Assembly (NCBI GenBank): GCA_035540755.1
Contig: DATLGD010000016.1
Span: forward strand, 1-9,855
DNA length: 9,855 nucleotides
DNA from: DATLGD01 sp035540755
GTDB lineage: Bacteria; Actinomycetota; Actinomycetes; Mycobacteriales; SCTD01
Direction of reading: 5' to 3'
The notes beneath the pieces are model-generated. The model was not told the DNA's origin. It saw only the letters and a program-made list of their open reading frames with translations, and did no database searches. Each line of letters starts with the position of its first letter. Positions within the stretch are counted from its first letter, which is position 1. The position numbers and the translations under genes are program-made. This document shows, piece by piece, positions 6,306-9,855 of this stretch.

Positions 6306-7829
6306 GTGGCAGCACGAGCACCCGACCAGGCCCCGGCGCGCAGCCCACGGCTGACCGCCCTCGAGCTCGCCGACCTCGTCCTGGACGCGGGCAGCTTCTC
6401 GCGCTGGGACAGCGAGCTCGCCGCGCCCCGGGCGGCGGACGAGACCTACACGGCCGAGCTCGCGGCGGCCCGGGACAGGACCGGCCTGGACGAGGCCGTC
6501 GTCACCGGCGAGGGGCGCATCCACGGCCGCCGGGTCGCCGTGCTGGCCTGCGAGTTCGGCTTCCTGGCCGGCTCGATCGGCGTCGCCACCGCCGAGCGGC
6601 TCGTGCTGGCCATCGAGCGCGCCACCGCTGAGGGGCTGCCGCTGCTGGCCGCCCCGGCCTCGGGCGGCACCCGGATGCAGGAGGGGGCGGTCGCTTTCCT
6701 CCAGATGGTGAAGATCACCGTGGCGGTCACGAAGCACCGGGCAGCGGGACTTCCCTACCTGGTCTACCTGCGCTCTCCCACCACCGGCGGCGTGCTGGCC
6801 TCCTGGGGATCGCTGGGCCACGTCACTGCCGCCGAGCCGGGCGCCACCATCGGCTTCCTCGGCTCGCGGGTGTACCAGGCGCTGCACGGCACCCCCTTCC
6901 CCGAAGGGGTGCAGGTCGCCGAGAACCTGCACGCGCACGGCCTGATCGACGCGGTCGTGCCGGCGGAGGACCTGGCCGGCATCACCGCCGCCGCGCTGGA
7001 CGTGATGACCGCGCCGCGCACCGACCTGCCGACCGTGCCGCTGCCCGCCGATCTGGAGATCGCCGACACCCCGGCGTGGGAGTCCATCGAGCGCACCCGC
7101 CGTCGCGACCGGCCCGGCGTCAAGGCGCTGCTGCGCGCCGCCGCCACGTCGGTCACCCCGCTCGAGGGCACCGGGCAGGGCGAGCAGGACGCCGGGCTGC
7201 TGGTCACGCTCGCCCGGTTCGGCTCCGCCCCCTGCGTGCTGCTCGGGCAGGACCGGGACAGCCAGGCCAGCCGGCCGATCGGCCCGGCCGGTCTGCGGGA
7301 GGCGCGCCGCGGGCTGCGGCTGGCCGGCGAGCTCGGGCTCCCGCTGGTGACCATCGTCGACACACCCGGTGCCGAGCTCTCACGCGAAGCCGAGGAGGGC
7401 GGGCTGGCCGGCGAGATCGCCCGCTGCCTGTCGGACATGGTGATGCTGCCCGCGCCCACCGTGTGCGTGCTGCTGGGCCAGGGCTGTGGCGGCGCGGCGC
7501 TGGCGCTCCTGCCGGCCGACCGGGTGCTGTGCGCCGAGCACGGCTGGCTGTCCCCGCTCCCGCCCGAGGGGGCCTCCACGATCCTGTACCGCACCGTCGA
7601 TCGGGCCCCCGAGGTCGCACGTCGGCAGGGCGTCCGCTCCCGCGACCTGCTCAGCTCCGGCATCGTGGACCGGATCGTGCCGGAACGGCCGGACGCGGCA
7701 GACGAGCCGGAGCCGTTCCTGCGCCGGATCGGCCAGGTCCTCGAGCACGAGCTGGTGCAGCTGCTCGGACAGCAGCCCGCGGTGCGGTTGGCGACCCGGC
7801 ACGAGCGCTACCGCCGCCTGGGGCTGTGA
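6306..7829 (+). CDS. Fused beta/alpha carboxyltransferase, AccD3-type (acyl-CoA carboxylase carboxyltransferase)
   Basis: The family transfers a carboxyl group between biotin and an acyl-CoA. The 507-residue product joins an AccD-like half to an AccA-like half. In the first half are GEGRIHGRRVAVLACEF (68-84), SGGTRMQEG (119-127) and PTTGGVLASWGSLG (158-171). In the second are DTPGAELSREAEEGG (352-366), GQGCGGAALAL (391-401) and PPEGASTILYR (419-429). It resembles the mycobacterial AccD3 group from start to end, including the C-terminal ATRHERYRRLGL. The four-cysteine zinc ribbon of bacterial AccD is absent. The start GTG 6306 has AGGAGG five bases upstream; the ATG at 6304 is out of frame. 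No biotin carboxylase or biotin carrier gene is in the window, so its partners must be elsewhere, or it may work on an unusual CoA thioester. It follows the regulator after 56 bases and may be co-transcribed with it. Confidence 0.88.
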   Translation: MAARAPDQAPARSPRLTALELADLVLDAGSFSRWDSELAAPRAADETYTAELAAARDRTGLDEAVVTGEGRIHGRRVAVLACEFGFLAGSIGVATAERLVLAIERATAEGLPLLAAPASGGTRMQEGAVAFLQMVKITVAVTKHRAAGLPYLVYLRSPTTGGVLASWGSLGHVTAAEPGATIGFLGSRVYQALHGTPFPEGVQVAENLHAHGLIDAVVPAEDLAGITAAALDVMTAPRTDLPTVPLPADLEIADTPAWESIERTRRRDRPGVKALLRAAATSVTPLEGTGQGEQDAGLLVTLARFGSAPCVLLGQDRDSQASRPIGPAGLREARRGLRLAGELGLPLVTIVDTPGAELSREAEEGGLAGEIARCLSDMVMLPAPTVCVLLGQGCGGAALALLPADRVLCAEHGWLSPLPPEGASTILYRTVDRAPEVARRQGVRSRDLLSSGIVDRIVPERPDAADEPEPFLRRIGQVLEHELVQLLGQQPAVRLATRHERYRRLGL

Positions 7830-7851
7830 GGCGCCGCCGGGCTGCTGGTCG

Positions 7852-7866
7852 CCGGACCTCCTCCGG
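7852..7866. terminator. Weak hairpin between convergent genes, possible bidirectional terminator
   Basis: In the 39 bases between the convergent carboxyltransferase and reductase genes, CCGGA (7852-7856) and TCCGG (7862-7866) form a five-pair stem with a five-base loop. There is no T-run on either strand. The location suits a terminator, but the structure is small. Confidence 0.25.
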
Positions 7867-7868
7867 GG

Positions 7869-9377
7869 TCAGGAGGTGACGTCGTCGACGATCTCGTCGA
7901 TGTCGGCGTCGGTGACCGGCTCGCCGTGCTCGAGCCGGCGGCTGACCTCGATCATCACCTCGCGCTCGACGACCTTGACCCGCTCGCGGGCGGTGTCGGC
8001 GTCGCCGTGACGCACCGGCCCGAAGGCCGCGCCGAGCGAGCGCTCGTGCTCGTCGAGACGCAGCCAGCCCTCCCAGGTCGTGTACTGGACGCCCTTGCCC
8101 TCGAGCAGCTCGACGACGGCGGCCGGGTCGGGCTCGGCGGCCTGCGGGAGCCGGTCGAGGTCCTCGAGCAGGCTGCCGACGGTCTCGATGGCGTCGCCCT
8201 TGGTGTGGCCGATGAGGCCGACCGGTCCGCGCTTGACCCAGCCGTTGGCGTAGACGCCGGGCAGCGGCGACCCGTCGACGTCGAGCACCCGGCCCTTGTC
8301 GTGCGGGACGACGGCGTTGCGCGAGTCCCAGGGCAGGCCGGGCAGCTCGGTGCTGCGGTAGCCGACGCAGCGGTAGACCGCCTGCACCGGCCAGTCCTTC
8401 GTGACGCCGGTGCCCCGGACGTTCCCGTCGCCGGTCAGCTCGGTGCGCTCGGTGCGGAAGCCCTCGACCCGACCGGTGCCGAGCACCTCGACCGGCGACT
8501 CGAAGAAGTGCAGCCACAGCTTGCGCGGGCGCGGCCCGTCGGAGCCCTCCGCGAGGTGGTCGGCGGTGCGCATCGCGTACCGCTCCAGCTCGCGCACGAC
8601 GAGCTTGGTCTGGTTGTCGCGGTTGATGGCCGCCACGCTGCCGTCGTCGTACTCGATGTCCTCGGGGTCGACGAGCACCTCGACGTTGGGGCTGTGGTCG
8701 AGCTCGCGCAGCTCGAGCGGAGTGAACTTGGCCTGCGCCGGTCCGCGCCGGGCGAACACGTGCACCTCGCGCACCTTCGAGCTCGCCAGACCGGAGTAGA
8801 CGTTCTCGGGGATCTCGGTGTAGAGCAGCTCGTCGGCGGTCTTGGCCAGGATGCGGGCGACGTCGAGCGCGACGTTGCCGGCGCCGACGACGGCGACCTG
8901 CTCGGCCTCGAGCGGCCAGGTCCGCTCCACCAGCGGGTGCCCGTCGAACCAGGAGACGAAGTCGGCGCCACCGTGGCTTCCCGGCAGGTCGATGCCGGGG
9001 ATGTCGAGGGCCCGGTCCTTCTCGGCTCCGGTGGTGAAGATCACAGCGTCGTAGTGCCGCTGGAGGTCCTCGAGCTTGAGGTCGACGCCGTACTCGACGT
9101 TGCCGAGCAGCCGCACCTGGGGCTTGCTCAGCACCTGGTGCAGCGCCTTGACGATCCCCTTGATCCGGGGGTGGTCGGGGGCCACGCCGTAGCGGATCAG
9201 CCCGAACGGCGCGGGGTGCCGCTCGAACAGGTCGATCGAGACGTCCGTACCGCTCTTGACCAGCACGTCTGCGGCGTAGATGCCCGCCGGGCCCGCCCCG
9301 ACGACGGCCACCCGGAGCGGCCGTCCGCTCGGTGTCGCGACCGCCTCGGCGGTCGCTGCTGCGCTCTGCCCTGCCAC
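7869..9377 (-). CDS. fprA: Ferredoxin/ferredoxin-NADP reductase, FprA (adrenodoxin reductase-like) family
   Basis: This FAD enzyme passes electrons between NADPH and ferredoxin, feeding cytochromes P450 and other iron-sulfur-dependent enzymes in the cytoplasm. The 502-residue product has the FAD-binding motif VVGAGPAGIYAA (25-36), then FGLIRYGVAPDHPRIK (58-73), typical of the adrenodoxin reductase group. The NADP-binding VVGAGNVALDVARIL (163-177) and RRGPAQAKFT (210-219) follow, then the C-terminal FAD contact GWVKRGPVGLIGHTK (379-393). The start is not certain: GTG 9377 has a strong GGAGGAG upstream, but ATG 9410 also has AGGAAGG five bases before it and would add 11 residues. Compared with the roughly 456-residue mycobacterial FprA it has about 20 extra N-terminal residues and an acidic C-terminal tail. 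It converges on the carboxyltransferase gene and shows no functional tie to the TRAP cluster. Confidence 0.93.
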   Translation of the reverse strand: MAGQSAAATAEAVATPSGRPLRVAVVGAGPAGIYAADVLVKSGTDVSIDLFERHPAPFGLIRYGVAPDHPRIKGIVKALHQVLSKPQVRLLGNVEYGVDLKLEDLQRHYDAVIFTTGAEKDRALDIPGIDLPGSHGGADFVSWFDGHPLVERTWPLEAEQVAVVGAGNVALDVARILAKTADELLYTEIPENVYSGLASSKVREVHVFARRGPAQAKFTPLELRELDHSPNVEVLVDPEDIEYDDGSVAAINRDNQTKLVVRELERYAMRTADHLAEGSDGPRPRKLWLHFFESPVEVLGTGRVEGFRTERTELTGDGNVRGTGVTKDWPVQAVYRCVGYRSTELPGLPWDSRNAVVPHDKGRVLDVDGSPLPGVYANGWVKRGPVGLIGHTKGDAIETVGSLLEDLDRLPQAAEPDPAAVVELLEGKGVQYTTWEGWLRLDEHERSLGAAFGPVRHGDADTARERVKVVEREVMIEVSRRLEHGEPVTDADIDEIVDDVTS

Positions 9378-9515
9378 GCCGATCTCCTCCCCGCGCGGCA
9401 CCTGCCGCATCCGGACCTTCCTGGCGCAACACCCCGGGTGCCCGCCGGCATCCCCGCACCTGGTTCCGGTGTACCAGCCCGGCGACCGGAGCGCAGGCCG
9501 GCGGTCACGGGTTGG

Positions 9516-9521
9516 TAACGT
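9516..9521 (+). promoter_or_regulatory. Predicted -10 element, possibly leaderless, for the gene at 9530
   Basis: TAACGT fits the actinobacterial TANNNT -10 pattern and ends eight bases before the GTG start codon. Transcription would begin at or within a base or two of the start codon, giving a leaderless mRNA. No purine-rich ribosome-binding site lies between the element and the GTG, which agrees. No good -35 box was seen. Confidence 0.5.
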
Positions 9522-9529
9522 CGCTCGCC

Positions 9530-9855
9530 GTGCCCGTCGGTCCCCTCGCGCGCCCTCGTGGCCGCCACGCCAAGCCGCGCGCGGTGTCCCGGGCCGGGTC
9601 ACCGGCACTGGCGGCGCTGCTCGCCCTGAGCGTCGGCGGCGGCATCACCGCCCTCGGTGTCACGGGCGGCGCGGCAGCGGTCGGACCGACGACCGGCCGG
9701 GCCCCGGCGCTCCTCGTCTACGCCCTGTCGCCGGAGCCGCCCGGCCCGGTCGGCGAGGCGGCGGAGGCGCGGCGGCTGCGCGCCTCCCGCGACCGCGCCA
9801 CCGCACCGCAGCCGGTCGGCGCGCCGGTCGAGGCGCCGGTCGAGGCGCCCGCGGA
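9530..9855 (+). CDS. Secreted or membrane-anchored protein of unknown function (partial, N-terminal part only)
   Basis: An open frame from GTG 9530 continues past the window edge (108 codons visible). It begins with an Arg-rich cytoplasmic segment containing ARPRGRHAKPRAVSR, then one hydrophobic stretch at about residues 25-52 with LAALLALSVGGGITALGV, then an Ala/Pro/Glu-rich region. This layout is a signal peptide or membrane anchor followed by an extended linker, as in many actinobacterial cell-wall enzymes (NlpC/P60 peptidases, M23 peptidases, transglycosylases), but no catalytic domain is reached, so no function is assigned. Third-position GC is very high, supporting real coding. The start is supported by the TAACGT element and by the lack of a ribosome-binding site, which together suggest a leaderless transcript. 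It is divergent from the reductase gene; the 152 bases between them hold no other gene. Confidence 0.7.
   Translation, partial: MPVGPLARPRGRHAKPRAVSRAGSPALAALLALSVGGGITALGVTGGAAAVGPTTGRAPALLVYALSPEPPGPVGEAAEARRLRASRDRATAPQPVGAPVEAPVEAPA
9821..9844 (+). repeat. 12-base tandem repeat encoding an Ala-Pro-Val-Glu linker
   Basis: GCGCCGGTCGAG occurs twice in tandem, with a third, diverged copy starting at 9845 and cut by the window edge. In frame it encodes repeated APVE. It is probably part of a Pro-rich wall- or periplasm-spanning linker that continues to the right, and such a repeat can vary in copy number between strains. Confidence 0.65.

Noticed and set aside
4201..6348. A 715-codon minus-strand frame over the CoA-transferase and regulator genes
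   Set aside because: Arg/Gly/Pro-rich shadow in a different phase from the real CoA-transferase; no recognisable domain.
9460..9477. Inverted repeat CTGGT/ACCAG in the reductase/secreted-protein divergent region, as an operator
   Set aside because: Five-base arms with an eight-base gap are expected by chance in this composition, and no regulator is nearby.
7926..9518. A 530-codon plus-strand frame opposite the reductase
   Set aside because: Antisense shadow: the minus strand shows both dinucleotide-binding motifs and the full FprA family pattern.
1..9855. CRISPR arrays, tRNA/rRNA genes, insertion sequences or prophage parts
   Set aside because: No regularly spaced repeats, tRNA-like folds, transposase motifs or terminal inverted repeats were seen; composition is even across the window.

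Overview
The window comes from a very GC-rich genome, with G or C at almost every third codon position, many GTG starts and Shine-Dalgarno-guided, overlapping genes. Together with an AccD3-type carboxyltransferase and an FprA-type ferredoxin reductase, this points to an actinobacterium. The RGRHAKPR-type basic leader of the last gene would suit Geodermatophilaceae or a relative, but the genus is a guess.

Layout: from 5354 down to position 1 the minus strand carries one compact run of genes: class III CoA-transferase (CaiB/BaiF), TRAP solute-binding lipoprotein (DctP), TRAP small permease (DctQ), TRAP large permease (DctM), and a maleate cis-trans isomerase / Asp-Glu racemase family enzyme that runs off the left edge. 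The first four are coupled by 4-base overlaps or a 2-base gap. The last is separated by 75 bases holding a strong hairpin. Facing away on the plus strand are a GntR/FCD (FadR-subfamily) regulator (5473-6249) and a fused beta/alpha carboxyltransferase of AccD3 type (6306-7829). The 118-base divergent region between regulator and CoA-transferase holds a near-ideal FadR-type operator with the core TGGTCCGACCA inside a 29-base symmetric dyad. It lies just downstream of a predicted promoter that reads into the CoA-transferase operon.

To the right, convergent with the carboxyltransferase, is a ferredoxin/NADP reductase of the FprA (adrenodoxin reductase-like) family (minus strand), probably an independent housekeeping gene. 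Divergent from it, a secreted or membrane-anchored protein begins at 9530, possibly on a leaderless mRNA, and runs off the right edge.

Working model (inference): the FCD regulator senses a small carboxylate and controls uptake by the TRAP system of a dicarboxylate or related acid, which the isomerase/racemase-family enzyme rearranges and the CoA-transferase activates. The carboxyltransferase may carboxylate or decarboxylate a CoA thioester. The families are common ones. This combination, with its clean operator, is the most interesting part of the window. The substrate cannot be read from the sequence, and further pathway genes may lie left of position 1.
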